A stretch of DNA of 64,000 nt from Streptomyces novaecaesareae (lineage in GTDB: Bacteria; Actinomycetota; Actinomycetes; Streptomycetales; Streptomycetaceae): positions 1 through 64,000 of the forward strand of contig NZ_JNWQ01000033.1 of assembly GCF_000716875.1 (NCBI RefSeq), written 5' to 3'. Below the pieces are notes generated by a model. It did no database searches and had not been told where the DNA came from. It worked only from the letters and a program-made list of their open reading frames with translations. This document shows positions 28,757 through 37,125 of this stretch, in pieces. A program made the translations under genes and the position numbers. The first letter of the stretch is position 1. Each line of letters opens with the position of its first letter.

Positions 28757-29449
28757 TCACACGTCGGTGATCCGCAGGCCCGCGTGGGCCTTGTAGCGGC
28801 GGTTGACCGAGATCAGGTTGGCCACCAGCGCCTCGACCTGGTGGGCGTTGCGCAGCCGGCCCGCGTAGATGCCGCGCATGCCGGGGATCCGGGCGGCCAG
28901 GGCGCGCACCACGTCGGTGGCGGCGCGCTCGTCGCCGAGCACCATGACGTCGGTGTCGATCGCCTCCACCGACTCGTCCTGCAGCAGCACCGCCGAGAGG
29001 TGGTGGAAGGCGGCGGTGACCCGGGAGTCCGGCAGCAGCGCGGCGGCCTGCTGGGCGGCGCTGCCCTCCTCCGGCGTCAGCGCGTACGCGCCCTGCTTGT
29101 CGAAGCCGAGCGGGTTGACGCAGTCGACGACGATCTTGCCGGAGAGTTCCTCGCGCAGCGCGGTCAGGGTGGCGGCGTGGCCGTCCCACGGGACCGCGAT
29201 GATCACCACGTCGCTCTCCCGGGCGACGGTGGCGTTGTCGGCGCCGCGCACGCCGAGGCCGAGTTCGGCGGCCGAGGCCTCGGCCCGGGCGGCGTCGCGG
29301 GAGCCGATGATCACCTGCTGGCCGGCCTTGGCCAGCCGCAGGGCCAGGCCCCGCCCCTGGTCGCCGGTGCCGCCGAGGACGCCGACCACCAGCTGTGAGA
29401 CGTCCGGCAGTTCGTGGGCCGGGTTTGTCGCTGAATCGAGGGAAGTCAT
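28757..29449 (-). CDS. npdG: F420-dependent NADP reductase (F420H2:NADP+ oxidoreductase)
   Basis: 230 residues, expected to move hydride between coenzyme F420 and NADP. N-terminal Rossmann motif VVGVLGGTGDQGRGLALRLAKAG with IIGSRD providing the NADP 2'-phosphate site; later DCVNPLGFDK, AAFHHLSAVLL and AGRLRNAHQVEALVANL match the family. ATG at 29449 gives the usual short N-terminal extension before the Rossmann fold. F420 use is typical of actinobacteria. Divergent from the next hypothetical gene with only 47 bases between the starts. Confidence 0.9.
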   Translation of the reverse strand: MTSLDSATNPAHELPDVSQLVVGVLGGTGDQGRGLALRLAKAGQQVIIGSRDAARAEASAAELGLGVRGADNATVARESDVVIIAVPWDGHAATLTALREELSGKIVVDCVNPLGFDKQGAYALTPEEGSAAQQAAALLPDSRVTAAFHHLSAVLLQDESVEAIDTDVMVLGDERAATDVVRALAARIPGMRGIYAGRLRNAHQVEALVANLISVNRRYKAHAGLRITDV

Positions 29450-29496
29450 GGGCCGATCCTGCCAAATCCCCGGCCCGGCGCGACATCCTGGCCCGC

Positions 29497-30102
29497 ATGG
29501 ACGCGGTGAGAGTTTCGGCACTCCGGGAGCGGCTGACGGGCACGGGCTGGCTGGAGGCGGTCGGCGGCTTCGCCGGTTCGCTGCGGCGCTCGGTGGAGCG
29601 GCGCGGGGCCGCCGGGCTGCTGCTGGTCGGCACCGAGGCGTACGAGCCCTGGCACCTGGCCGCCCACCTGGAGGACGAGGCCGCCTGGTCGGCCGTCCCC
29701 CGGCTGGCGCCCACCCTGCTGCGGCACCGTCCGCCGGCGGGCGCCCCGGCCCACCTGGCGCACGACCTGCGGCGGCTCGCCGAGGCCGGGCGCGGCGCCA
29801 CCGTCCTGCTGGTGGCCCCGGAGGCGGCCGGGGCCCCGCTGCTGGAGCGGGTGCACGACGCCCGGCGGCAGGGCGCGACCGTCCTGGCGCTGGACGGCGC
29901 GGCCGCCGCCGAGCCGGGCGACCTCGGCGGGCTCGCGCACGAGCGGCTGGCCGTCGGCACCGCCGCCGAGGAGCCCTTCGACCTCGCCCAGCACCTGGTC
30001 AGCGCCGCCGCGGGCCACCCGCCCGGCCACCGCACCGCCCTGAACCGCCTGGCCGCCCTCGCCGCCCGGCTGACCTCCGCCCCCACGATCAGCCGCTGGT
30101 AG
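29497..30102 (+). CDS. Conserved actinobacterial protein of unknown function
   Basis: 201 residues, soluble and Ala/Arg/Leu rich. Repeated LLLVGTEAYEPWHLAAHL, ATVLLVAPEAAGAPLL and ATVLALDGAAAAE suggest a small alpha/beta fold with a nucleotide-binding-like core, possibly related to SIS or Rossmann-type proteins, but I do not recognise a named family. Starts 47 bases from divergent npdG; the shared promoter suggests possible joint control. Coding is supported by codon position bias and length. Confidence 0.75.
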   Translation: MDAVRVSALRERLTGTGWLEAVGGFAGSLRRSVERRGAAGLLLVGTEAYEPWHLAAHLEDEAAWSAVPRLAPTLLRHRPPAGAPAHLAHDLRRLAEAGRGATVLLVAPEAAGAPLLERVHDARRQGATVLALDGAAAAEPGDLGGLAHERLAVGTAAEEPFDLAQHLVSAAAGHPPGHRTALNRLAALAARLTSAPTISRW

Positions 30103-30139
30103 GCCCGATCGCGCGCGGTTGGTCACGAACGCTGCGTCA

Positions 30140-30403
30140 TCACGTGTGGTAGACCGTGGAACGGTGGCCGACATGGACGACCCACACCACCAGCTGTCCG
30201 TCGTCGATCGTGTAGATGATTCGGTAGTCGCCCACGCGCAGGCGTCGGCGATCGGGCTGCGACACCAGCGCAGTGGTGCTGAAGCCGAACGGATCGCTTT
30301 CCAGCTCCGTCAGCTTGGCCAGGATACGAAGCGCCATGTCGCGGGGGATCTTCCGGAGTTCGGCCTGAGCCTCCGGCCGGAAGACGGTCCGGTAGTCACT
30401 CAC
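30140..30403 (-). CDS. relE: RelE/ParE-family toxin
   Basis: 87 residues, typical RelE fold: YRTVFRPEAQAELRKIPRDMALRIL at the start, then DPFGFSTTALVSQPDRRRLRVGDYRIIYTIDD and VVWVVHVGHRSTVY. The R-x-G-D-Y-R-I-I-Y strand and the final HVGHR-x-x-Y are the catalytic-face residues of ribosome-dependent mRNA interferases. It overlaps the antitoxin gene by 8 bases, giving coupled translation. Confidence 0.92.
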   Translation of the reverse strand: MSDYRTVFRPEAQAELRKIPRDMALRILAKLTELESDPFGFSTTALVSQPDRRRLRVGDYRIIYTIDDGQLVVWVVHVGHRSTVYHT

Positions 30404-30665
30404 TGCGGGCCAGCGTCTCCCTCATGACGTCCTCGATGGCAATGCCCGGCGAGGAGTTGGCCATGCGTTCGTCGATGATCCGGTTGATCTCCCGCTCTTC
30501 CCACTCCTGGTACTTCCGCAGGACCTCGATCGACACGACGGCGGCGACCTCCTTTCCGCGGCGCGTGATCACGGTGGGCACGTCATCCCGGTCGGCCCGC
30601 TCGACGACCTCGGCCAGGTGCGCGCGGACGTCGCGGATCGACTCTATGGGCAACGGTTGCGTCAT
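30396..30665 (-). CDS. Phd/YefM-family antitoxin of the RelE-type toxin
   Basis: 89 residues. ESIRDVRAHLAEVVERADRDDVPTVITRRGKEVAAVVSIE is the Phd/YefM DNA-binding domain; the acidic C-terminal helix (EWEEREINRIIDER) should neutralise the toxin. ATG at 30665 chosen; a longer frame start upstream would overlap the palindromic operator. Expected to repress its own promoter together with the toxin. Confidence 0.9.
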   Translation of the reverse strand: MTQPLPIESIRDVRAHLAEVVERADRDDVPTVITRRGKEVAAVVSIEVLRKYQEWEEREINRIIDERMANSSPGIAIEDVMRETLARSE

Positions 30666-30690
30666 GCGCCCAAGCGTACAGGGTGTCCCA

Positions 30691-30700
30691 TGTGTACACA
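30691..30700. promoter_or_regulatory. Palindrome upstream of the RelE-type TA operon
   Basis: TGTGTACACA is a perfect 10-bp palindrome 26 bases before the antitoxin start, with a further GTACA half-site at 30676-30680. Phd/YefM repressors bind short palindromes of this kind (core GTAC). Confidence 0.55.
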
Positions 30701-30771
30701 ACGGTTATCGGTCGCGCGCGGCTGGAAAACCCTTTGCGGGAGCGGGGGCCGCCGTCTCAGGATGATGGTTC

Positions 30772-32109
30772 GTGAACGTCGACGAACCCCCGCATCCCCC
30801 CACGCCCGGGCGGGCCCGGGCGCTGCTGCGCTCGCTGACGCCCGATCTCGCGCCCTGGCGTGCCTCGCGCGACTTCCGCTACCTCTGGACGTCCGGCTGC
30901 GTCACCAGCTTCGGCAGCTTCCTGACCCTCGTGGCCGTGCCGATGCAGATCAAGGAGCTCACCGACTCCTCCCTCGCGGTCGGCCTGGTCGGCGCCGTCG
31001 AACTCGTCCCGCTGATCGTCTTCGGCCTCTGGGGCGGCGCCCTCGCCGACGCCCTGGACCGCCGCAGGCTGGTGCTGCGCGCCGAGGCCGCGCTCGGCCT
31101 GCTGGCCGGGCTGCTGCTGCTCAACGCCCTGCTGCCGCACCCGCTGCTCTGGCCGATCTACCTGGTCGCCGCGCTGGTCGCGGCCGCCGACGGCCTGCAG
31201 CGCCCGGCGCTGGACTCGCTCACCCCGCGGATCGTCCCGCACCAGCACCTGACCGCCGCGTTCGCCCTCAAGTCCCTGTACCACAACGCCGCTTCGGTGG
31301 CCGGGCCGGCGCTGGCCGGTGTCGTGGTGGCCTTCGCCGGGGTGCAGACCGCGTACGCGCTGGACGTGCTCACCTTCGCCGTCTCGCTGCTGCTGCTCGT
31401 CCGGATCAAGGCCGTCCCGCCGCCCACCGGTGCCGAGCGGCCGTCGGTACGGGCGGTGCTCACCGGCGTCCGGTACGCCTGGAGCCGCAAGGACCTGCTC
31501 GGCACCTACGCGATCGACGTCTGCGCCATGCTGTTCGCCTACCCCGTGGCCGTCTTCCCGTTCCTGGCCTCGGACTTGGGCGCGGACTGGGCGCTCGGCC
31601 CGATGTACGCGGCCTCCGCGGCCGGCGCCCTGCTGGTCGGGGCGACCAGCGGCTGGACGTCCCGGATCCACCGGCACGGGCGGCTGCTGGTCGCCGCCGC
31701 CGTCGCCTGGGGTGCGGCGATGGCACTCGCCGGGCTGTCCGGGAGCATCTGGCTGGTGCTGCTCGGGCTGGCGCTGGCCGGCGGCGCCGACGAGATCAGC
31801 GGGCTCGCCCGGTCGACCATGTGGAACCAGTCGATCCCGGACGAGGTCCGCGGCCGGATGGCCGGTGTGGAGCTGCTCAGCTACTCCGTCGGCCCCCAGC
31901 TCGGCCAGGTCCGGGCCGGCACGATGGCCGGGCTGGTCGGGGTGCGCGCCGCCGTCTGGACGGGCGGTGTCGCCTGCGTCGTCGCCGTCCTCGCGGTCGC
32001 CGCCGCGCTGCCGAGGCTGCTCGCCTACGACGACCGCACCGACCCGCACGCCGCCGCCGTCCGTGCCGAGCACGAGCGGGCGCAGCGGGAGGCGGCCGCT
32101 GCGGCGTGA
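30772..32109 (+). CDS. MFS transporter (EntS/MFS_3-like exporter)
   Basis: 445 residues with 12 predicted membrane helices. The N-terminal FRYLWTSGCVTSFGSFLTLVAVP, the loop WGGALADALDRRRLVL and LTPRIVPHQHLTAAFALKSL are characteristic of the MFS group that includes the enterobactin exporter EntS and macrolide pumps, so small-molecule efflux is likely. The GTG start is just 9 bases past an ATGATG, and a longer frame is unlikely. Its end is 2 bases from the end of the convergent small gene. Confidence 0.9.
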   Translation: MNVDEPPHPPTPGRARALLRSLTPDLAPWRASRDFRYLWTSGCVTSFGSFLTLVAVPMQIKELTDSSLAVGLVGAVELVPLIVFGLWGGALADALDRRRLVLRAEAALGLLAGLLLLNALLPHPLLWPIYLVAALVAAADGLQRPALDSLTPRIVPHQHLTAAFALKSLYHNAASVAGPALAGVVVAFAGVQTAYALDVLTFAVSLLLLVRIKAVPPPTGAERPSVRAVLTGVRYAWSRKDLLGTYAIDVCAMLFAYPVAVFPFLASDLGADWALGPMYAASAAGALLVGATSGWTSRIHRHGRLLVAAAVAWGAAMALAGLSGSIWLVLLGLALAGGADEISGLARSTMWNQSIPDEVRGRMAGVELLSYSVGPQLGQVRAGTMAGLVGVRAAVWTGGVACVVAVLAVAAALPRLLAYDDRTDPHAAAVRAEHERAQREAAAAA

Positions 32110-32111
32110 CG

Positions 32112-32339
32112 CTACTGCGCGCGGTCCTCCGGCTTGTCGCTCCACCGCGGGTCGTTGCTCCACTCCCGGTTGCGCTCGTCCGCGATCCGCAGCGCCTGGG
32201 CGGCCTCCTCGGGGCTGTCGTACGGCCCGAGGCGGTCCTTCGCCGGGCACTCCGGGCCCTCCTCGACCTTGTTGTGCTTGATGCAGTAGAACCACTCGCC
32301 GGGCTTGCCGGTCGGCTTTCGGTGGAATCCGAGGGGCAT
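32112..32339 (-). CDS. Small hydrophilic conserved protein, unknown function
   Basis: 75 residues: [20 protein letters not shown], then [26 protein letters not shown]. The central part resembles the DRFGPYDTxEEA motif of SPOR-type or stress-related small proteins seen in actinobacteria, and it has two Cys residues (YC and EC). No named function. Divergent from the map gene. Confidence 0.75.
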   Translation of the reverse strand: MPLGFHRKPTGKPGEWFYCIKHNKVEEGPECPAKDRLGPYDSPEEAAQALRIADERNREWSNDPRWSDKPEDRAQ

Positions 32340-32457
32340 GGCGCTCTCCCGTTCAGACGGCTGGCGTTCAGAGGTTGGGTCGGTACCGATCATTCCCCGC
32401 CCCGGGCCGCCCTGCACACCGCCCACCCCTGCGACACCCGCGACTAGACTCGCGGCC

Positions 32458-33303
32458 ATGGCTCTCGTACCCGGCATCCAGTCCCCCACCCGCAAGGTCC
32501 CGGCGCACATCGCGCGTCCCGAGTACGTCGGGCGGCCCGCTCCGACGCCGTACACCGGGCCCGAGGTGCAGACCGCCGAGACGGTCGAGAAGATGCGGAT
32601 CGCGGGCGGGATCGCCGCCCGGGCGATGGAGGAGGCGGCGAAGCTCATCGCCCCCGGCGTCACCACGGACGCGCTGGACGCCGTCGCCCACGAGTACATG
32701 TGCGACCACGGCGCCTACCCGTCCGACCTCGGCTACCGCGGCTTCCCCAAGTCCGTCTGCACCTCGATCAACGAGGTGATCTGCCACGGCATCCCGGACT
32801 CGACGGTGCTGCAGGACGGCGACATCGTCAACATCGACGCCACCGCCTACATCCACGGGGTGCACGGCGACCTCAACGCCACCTACCTGGTCGGCGACGT
32901 GGACGAGGAGTCCCGGCTGCTCGTCGAGCGCACCCGGGAGTCCCTCAACCGGGCGATCAAGGCGGTCAAACCGGGCCGTCAGATCAACGTCATCGGACGG
33001 GTCATCGAGTCCTACGCCAAGCGCTTCGACTACGGCGTGGTGCGGGACTTCACCGGACACGGCATCAACACGTCGTTCCACTCCGGCCTGATCGTCCCGC
33101 ACTACGACAGCGAGCGGGCCACCGAGGTGATCAAGCCGGGCATGACCTTCACCATCGAGCCGATGCTGACCCTGGGCACCTACGACTACGAGATCTGGCC
33201 GGACGGCTGGACGGTCGTCACCAAGGACCGCAAGCGCACCGCCCAGTTCGAGCACACCCTGGTGGTCACGGCGGACGGCGCGGAGATCCTCACCCTGCCG
33301 TAG
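32458..33303 (+). CDS. map: Type I methionine aminopeptidase
   Basis: Removes the initiator methionine from new proteins. 281 residues; the N-terminal extension (about 1-35, [17 protein letters not shown]) is the SH3-ligand-like type found in the actinobacterial MapB form. Five metal ligands are visible: the Asp residues in [20 protein letters not shown], the His in [11 protein letters not shown], and Glu in [10 protein letters not shown] and [11 protein letters not shown] at 32458 is chosen as the normal start; the longer frame would run through the divergent promoter. Confidence 0.95.
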   Translation: MALVPGIQSPTRKVPAHIARPEYVGRPAPTPYTGPEVQTAETVEKMRIAGGIAARAMEEAAKLIAPGVTTDALDAVAHEYMCDHGAYPSDLGYRGFPKSVCTSINEVICHGIPDSTVLQDGDIVNIDATAYIHGVHGDLNATYLVGDVDEESRLLVERTRESLNRAIKAVKPGRQINVIGRVIESYAKRFDYGVVRDFTGHGINTSFHSGLIVPHYDSERATEVIKPGMTFTIEPMLTLGTYDYEIWPDGWTVVTKDRKRTAQFEHTLVVTADGAEILTLP

Positions 33304-33321
33304 GTCAGCCCCGGAGCCCCG

Positions 33322-34023
33322 TCAGCCGATGAGCCACTGCTCCTCGGCGACGGCGCCCACCTCGGTGCAGGCGTCGGTCAGCACGTCCAGGACGCGCAGC
33401 GGGTCCGGCAGCGGCTGCTCGGGCCCGCGCAACCACCGCACCTGGGAGCCGTCCGGCAGCGCGGCCGGCGGGAGCAGGGTGTACGAGCCGCGGCAGTGCC
33501 AGCGCAGGCCGGGGTGCTCGGACATGGTGTCGGGGGTGGAGTCGAGCGCGCTTGGCCACCACTCGTCCTCGTCCTGCGGGGTGCCGCGGGTGGCGGTGAA
33601 GAACAGGTACCGGTCCTCGCCGACGGCGGCGACCGGGCCTTCGACGCCCAGTGCGGTCAGCCGCTCCAGCGCCAGCCGTCCGGCCTCGGCCGGGACGTCC
33701 AGGACGTCGTGCACCCGGCCGGTGGCAGTGATGAAGTTGGCCTGCGGGTCGCGGGCGAGCCAGCGGGACAGCTGCTCGGGGTCGGTGGTGGCCTGCGTCT
33801 GCCAGGCGAAGGAGACCGGGTGCTGGGCCGGGGCCGGACAGGCCACCCGGTCGCAGGAACATCGGTAGCCGGCCGGGTGTGCGGCCGGGGCGAGCGGGAA
33901 TCCGGCGCGCGCGGCGCCGAGCAGCTGGTCCAGCCCTTCGGCCGGACCGTCCGGGCCCCCCGCCCGAACCCGCTGACGATCACGCTTCTGCCACCAGGTC
34001 GTCCACCTGCCGCCGGCTTCCAT
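33322..34023 (-). CDS. Bifunctional DNA primase/polymerase (prim-pol)-domain protein
   Basis: 233 residues. FPLAPAAHPAGYRCSCDRVACPAPAQHPVSFAWQTQATTDPEQLSRWLARDP is the N-terminal region of the prim-pol family (zinc-like Cys cluster followed by the segment before the catalytic core), and VHDVLDVPAEAGRLALERL matches the position of the catalytic Asp pair, here with DVLDV. Short, chromosomal members of this kind are common in Streptomyces and often lack clear polymerase activity; the usual DxD is altered, so activity is doubtful. GAAGGGG precedes the ATG. Confidence 0.75.
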   Translation of the reverse strand: MEAGGRWTTWWQKRDRQRVRAGGPDGPAEGLDQLLGAARAGFPLAPAAHPAGYRCSCDRVACPAPAQHPVSFAWQTQATTDPEQLSRWLARDPQANFITATGRVHDVLDVPAEAGRLALERLTALGVEGPVAAVGEDRYLFFTATRGTPQDEDEWWPSALDSTPDTMSEHPGLRWHCRGSYTLLPPAALPDGSQVRWLRGPEQPLPDPLRVLDVLTDACTEVGAVAEEQWLIG

Positions 34024-34477
34024 CGGGCCCCTTCCGCGCAACTGCCGTGCCTGGTGCGACACAGCGTTCGACGTACCACTCCGACGCAACGCGCGGCGCC
34101 CCCCACTGCTTCCCGGGAGTGCTCGGCCCTGCCGTCCGCGCCCTGTCGGCCGCGGCCCGGGGTCACCGGACGGCCGACGCCCGGGTCACGGTACGCAGTC
34201 ACGGCAGCATGCTGTCCGCGCCAATTCGGCCGGAGGGCGCGCGGATCCGCGCCTCGCCCGGCCCGTACGGGGCCCGCTGACCCGGGGGAACCCCGAGGGC
34301 GTACAGGAAAGGATAGGGGTGCGCGGGGCCTCCGGATGACCGGGGGCGGTGCCTCTCCGGTCACACTCCCGTGCGCACCCCGGGCACACTCCCGGCACGC
34401 GGCCCTCACCAGGCCTCCCGCTCCCCGTCCCACCCGGGTGTTCCCGGTCACGCTCGCGGGGGTGAGACCCTGGGGGG
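34024..34477. other. Intergenic region without a recognised gene
   Basis: 454 bases between divergently transcribed genes. No convincing coding sequence, RNA gene or long hairpin seen. A few short GTCACGG/CCGTGAC-like fragments are too weak to call. Confidence 0.5.
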
Positions 34478-34708
34478 ATGAAGAGCGCGGACACCGAATT
34501 CGTCGGCGGCCCCCTGGACGGGCGGATCCTGCCGATCCCGCTGGGGCCGATGCTCGGCGTGCCCAGGAAGTACAAGGTCCCGGTCCCCGCGCACGGCGAG
34601 GCTGCCGCGCGCACACTGGTGTACGTCCGGGCCAAGCAGGTACGGGGCCTGAGCTGGTTCTGGCGCTACGAGTACGACGAGGCGGCCACCGCCAAGGCCT
34701 CCGCCTGA
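34478..34708 (+). CDS. Small conserved protein, unknown function
   Basis: 76 residues: FVGGPLDGRILPIPLGPM, RKYKVPVPAHG, TLVYVRAKQVRGLSWFWRYEYD. The GGPLDG...Y-x-VP pattern is that of a family of short phage-related or actinobacterial proteins of unknown role. GGGGGG precedes the ATG. No neighbours inform function. Confidence 0.7.
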   Translation: MKSADTEFVGGPLDGRILPIPLGPMLGVPRKYKVPVPAHGEAAARTLVYVRAKQVRGLSWFWRYEYDEAATAKASA

Positions 34709-34749
34709 CGGCCGCCCGCTTCCTCCGCAGTCCCCCCGGGGAGGTCGGC

Positions 34750-34947
34750 ATGGCGAGGACGGTACGGCACCCGAGGGACCGCTCCCGGGCGGTCGCCCAC
34801 CACAACCGGCAGGTCGCCGCGGTCACCGGGGTGCTGCTGCTGGTGGTGTGCCTCTACAGCGTGGCCATCGGGCCCGACGGCTGGCTCTGGTTCGGCTGGG
34901 GGGTGCTGCTGCTCGTCAGCGTGGCGCTGTTCCTGGTCCGCCCCTGA
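34750..34947 (+). CDS. Small two-helix membrane protein
   Basis: 65 residues. A basic N-terminus (RTVRHPRDRSRAVAHHNRQ) is followed by two hydrophobic helices (VTGVLLLVVCLYSVA and GWGVLLLVSVALFLV), so it should be a membrane hairpin protein. GGGGAGG lies 6 bases before the ATG at 34750. Lies 41 bases after the preceding small gene and may be cotranscribed. No function recognised. Confidence 0.6.
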   Translation: MARTVRHPRDRSRAVAHHNRQVAAVTGVLLLVVCLYSVAIGPDGWLWFGWGVLLLVSVALFLVRP

Positions 34948-35026
34948 GCAGCAGCACCGCCCGTCGTGCCGGCGCCTCTCCCCCTCGCCGGCCGGTCTCC
35001 CTCGCCGGTTGGTCCCCCCTCGCCGG

Positions 35027-35701
35027 TCAGTCATCCTCGGCGAGGATGAGGTACAGCTTCTTGCGGGCCTCGGTCAGCACGGCCAGGCCCTTGGCGCGCT
35101 GCGCCTCGGTGCCGGTCCGCATGACCTGCTGGACGGCCTGCTCGACCGCGGCGAGCGCCTGACCGACTTCCTGGACGGCCTCCCAGTCGACCTCCCGGCC
35201 GGCCTCGGCCCACGGCTCCGCCGGCCCGGCCTCGGCCTCGACCCGGCCCGCCTCGGTGAGCGAGACCAGCCGCTTGCCGCCGACCTCCTCCGCGGTGATC
35301 AGGCCCTCCTCCTCCAGCAGCTGGAGGTTGGGGTAGATCGAGCCCGGGCTGGGCCGCCAGGCCCCGCCGGTCCGCTCGGCGATCTCGGCGATCATCTCGT
35401 AGCCGTGCATCGGCCGCTCCTTGAGCAGCGCCAGCAGCGAGGCGCGGACGTCACCGCGCCGGGCCCTGCCACCGCGCCGCCCGTGCGGGCCGCCGCGCCG
35501 CCCGCCGTGCCCACCGAAGCCGTGCCCGAACGGGCCGCCCATCGGCCGGCCGGGGCCGGGGCCGCCGAACGGCGGGCCGAACCCGCCGAACGCCTCCCGG
35601 CCCCCGAAGCCCTCCCCGGGCATCCCCCGGAACTCCGACCCCGGCCCGCGCCGGCGACCGCCGCCGGGGCCCTCTCCGCGAAATCGCATTCCTGAGCGCA
35701 T
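35027..35701 (-). CDS. PadR-family transcriptional regulator
   Basis: 224 residues. The N-terminal third is an unusual low-complexity Gly/Arg/Pro/Phe tract (about 1-75); the winged helix follows (RASLLALLKERPMHGYEMIAEI, WRPSPGSIYPNLQLLEEEGLI), then a helical dimerisation region. ATG at 35701 has AGGAGG 8 bases upstream. PadR proteins usually repress their own gene and a transporter or catabolic gene; here two inverted-repeat elements lie directly upstream. Confidence 0.9.
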   Translation of the reverse strand: MRSGMRFRGEGPGGGRRRGPGSEFRGMPGEGFGGREAFGGFGPPFGGPGPGRPMGGPFGHGFGGHGGRRGGPHGRRGGRARRGDVRASLLALLKERPMHGYEMIAEIAERTGGAWRPSPGSIYPNLQLLEEEGLITAEEVGGKRLVSLTEAGRVEAEAGPAEPWAEAGREVDWEAVQEVGQALAAVEQAVQQVMRTGTEAQRAKGLAVLTEARKKLYLILAEDD

Positions 35702-35739
35702 GGCGCCCACCTCCTGGTTCTCCGAACCACTTCGCCGAA

Positions 35740-35778
35740 ACAGTCGAGTTACTGTCTCGATAGTTCGACGATATATCG
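35740..35778. promoter_or_regulatory. Inverted repeats upstream of the PadR gene
   Basis: Two elements in a low-GC stretch: ACAGT-n6-ACTGT (35740-35755) and the perfect palindrome CGATATATCG (35769-35778), with an extra TCGATAG between and CGATAG at 35805. Likely the PadR autoregulatory operator and promoter. Confidence 0.5.
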
Positions 35779-35899
35779 GTGACTGTCGCTCGTCAACGGT
35801 TTACCGATAGCCCGCCGACTGCCGCCCGACCACCGCCCGGCGACCCCGACACGGCCAACACCCGGGCGCGTCCGGCGCCCAGCCGCTACGGTGACGGGC

Positions 35900-36292
35900 A
35901 TGGCCGGAGAACGAGATCTTGCGACGCTGCTGCGCGGGATGCGCCCGCTGCTCAACCCGGGGCGGTACGTGTACTGCACGCTCCCCGCGAAGGTGCCCGC
36001 CGGCATGCGTCCGGTGGTGACGGTCGCCGAGCCCGAGGGGGTGACGGTGGTGGTCGCCCAGGAGGAGGCGGACGCGCTCGGGCTGCGCTACGAGTTCGTG
36101 GCGGCCTGGATCACCCTGCAGATCCACTCGGCGCTGGAGGCCGTCGGGCTGACCGCGGCCGTGGCCGGGCGGCTCGCCGAGGAGGGGATCAGCTGCAACG
36201 TGGTGGCCGGCTTCCACCACGACCACCTGTTCGTCGCCGCCGACGACGCCGAACGCGCCGTCCGCGCCCTGGCGGAGCTCTCCGAGCGATAG
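35900..36292 (+). CDS. ACT-domain protein
   Basis: 130 residues. The sequence (LLRGMRPLLNPGRYVYCTLP, VVTVAEPEGVTVVVAQEEAD, AWITLQIHSALEAVGLTAAVAGRLAEEGISCNVVAGFHHDHLFVA) matches small proteins with two ACT-like folds that bind amino acids. It could be a stand-alone sensor. ATG at 35900 has GGTGA upstream. Divergent from the PadR gene with about 200 bases between starts. Confidence 0.85.
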   Translation: MAGERDLATLLRGMRPLLNPGRYVYCTLPAKVPAGMRPVVTVAEPEGVTVVVAQEEADALGLRYEFVAAWITLQIHSALEAVGLTAAVAGRLAEEGISCNVVAGFHHDHLFVAADDAERAVRALAELSER

Positions 36293-36415
36293 GGACGGCA
36301 AGACACGCCCTGGGGCTCTCTGACAGTCCCGCCGGGTGGCCGCCGCCGACCGGGCCTTCGACACTGGGAACAGCCGCCCCGCCGGGGGCGGCCCCACCGG
36401 AAGGAGACGGCCGCC

Positions 36416-36673
36416 ATGGCCATCTGCGTCACCTGCGGCAACGACTACTGGCTGGCCTTCGAGATCAAGACGGTCACCGGCGACACCTACACCTTCGACA
36501 GCTTCGAGTGCGCGATGGAGAAGCTCGCGCCGCGCTGCGAGCAGTGCAACGTCCGCATCGTGGGCCACGGCGTCGAAGTGGCCGGGATGTTCTTCTGCTG
36601 CGCGAACTGCGCCAGGGTCAACGGCGGCCTCGGCGAGCAGATCCGCGACGCCGTCGGCGCGCACCCCGCGTAG
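36416..36673 (+). CDS. Small treble-clef/zinc-ribbon-like protein
   Basis: 85 residues with three CxxC pairs: CVTCGNDYW, CEQCNVRI and CCANCARVNG. This pattern suggests binding of one or two zinc ions. AAGGAG lies 8 bases before the ATG. A short metal-binding adaptor or ribosome-associated role is possible, but no function is recognised. Ends 13 bases before a hairpin that also terminates rnpB. Confidence 0.8.
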   Translation: MAICVTCGNDYWLAFEIKTVTGDTYTFDSFECAMEKLAPRCEQCNVRIVGHGVEVAGMFFCCANCARVNGGLGEQIRDAVGAHPA

Positions 36674-36685
36674 CCGGGGCGCGGC

Positions 36686-36706
36686 CCCGCCCGGTCACCG
36701 GGCGGG
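36686..36706. terminator. Hairpin between the zinc-ribbon gene and rnpB
   Basis: Near-perfect 10-bp stem CCCGCCCGGT / ACCGGGCGGG around a single C, placed between two convergent transcripts; it probably ends both. Confidence 0.65.
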
Positions 36707-36712
36707 AAGGGG

Positions 36713-37117
36713 GCGGAAGAGTCGGCCTGTACGCCGGGTTCTGTCTCCCGGGTTGCTTGCGCGGCCCGGGGAGGCGGCCATCCATCTAGGGCTGCCGTTG
36801 CCGACAGCCTCGTGCGGTCCACCCGCGGACTCGGGCGAGCAGCCTTCAATCGTCCGCGCACGGCGCCCGCAGGCGCCGATCTTGACCTTGCTCCAGGTGG
36901 GGTTTACCTAGCCGGCCGGGTCACCCCGGTCGCTGGTGGTCTCTTACACCACCGTTTCACCCTTACCCACCACGAAAAGCGGTGGGCGGTCTGTTTTCTG
37001 TGGCACTGTCCCGCGGGTCACCCCGGGTGGGCGTTACCCACCACCCTGCTCTGTGGAGCCCGGACGTTCCTCGGCGGGTCCGATGACCCGTCGCGACCGC
37101 CCGGCCGACTCTTCCGC
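36713..37117 (-). ncRNA. rnpB: RNase P RNA, bacterial class A
   Basis: Catalytic RNA of RNase P, which removes tRNA 5' leaders. On the minus strand helix P1 is exact: GCGGAAGAGTCGGCC at the 5' end pairs with GGCCGACTCTTCCGC at the 3' end, giving about 405 bases. The conserved GAGGAACGTCCGGGCTCC, ACAGAAAACAGACCGCC, AAGGGTGAAACGGTGGTG followed by TAAGAGACCACCAGC, and the 3' ACAGAACCCGGCGTACAGG are all present. The 5' end lies only 8 bases past the stop of an efflux gene, so its -10 (TACGAT) overlaps that stop codon. Confidence 0.97.
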
Positions 37118-37125
37118 CGTAGTGG

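Noticed and set aside
34024..34477. Short frames in the gap between the prim-pol and small gene
   Set aside because: No ribosome site, no family resemblance, and codon position bias unlike real neighbours.
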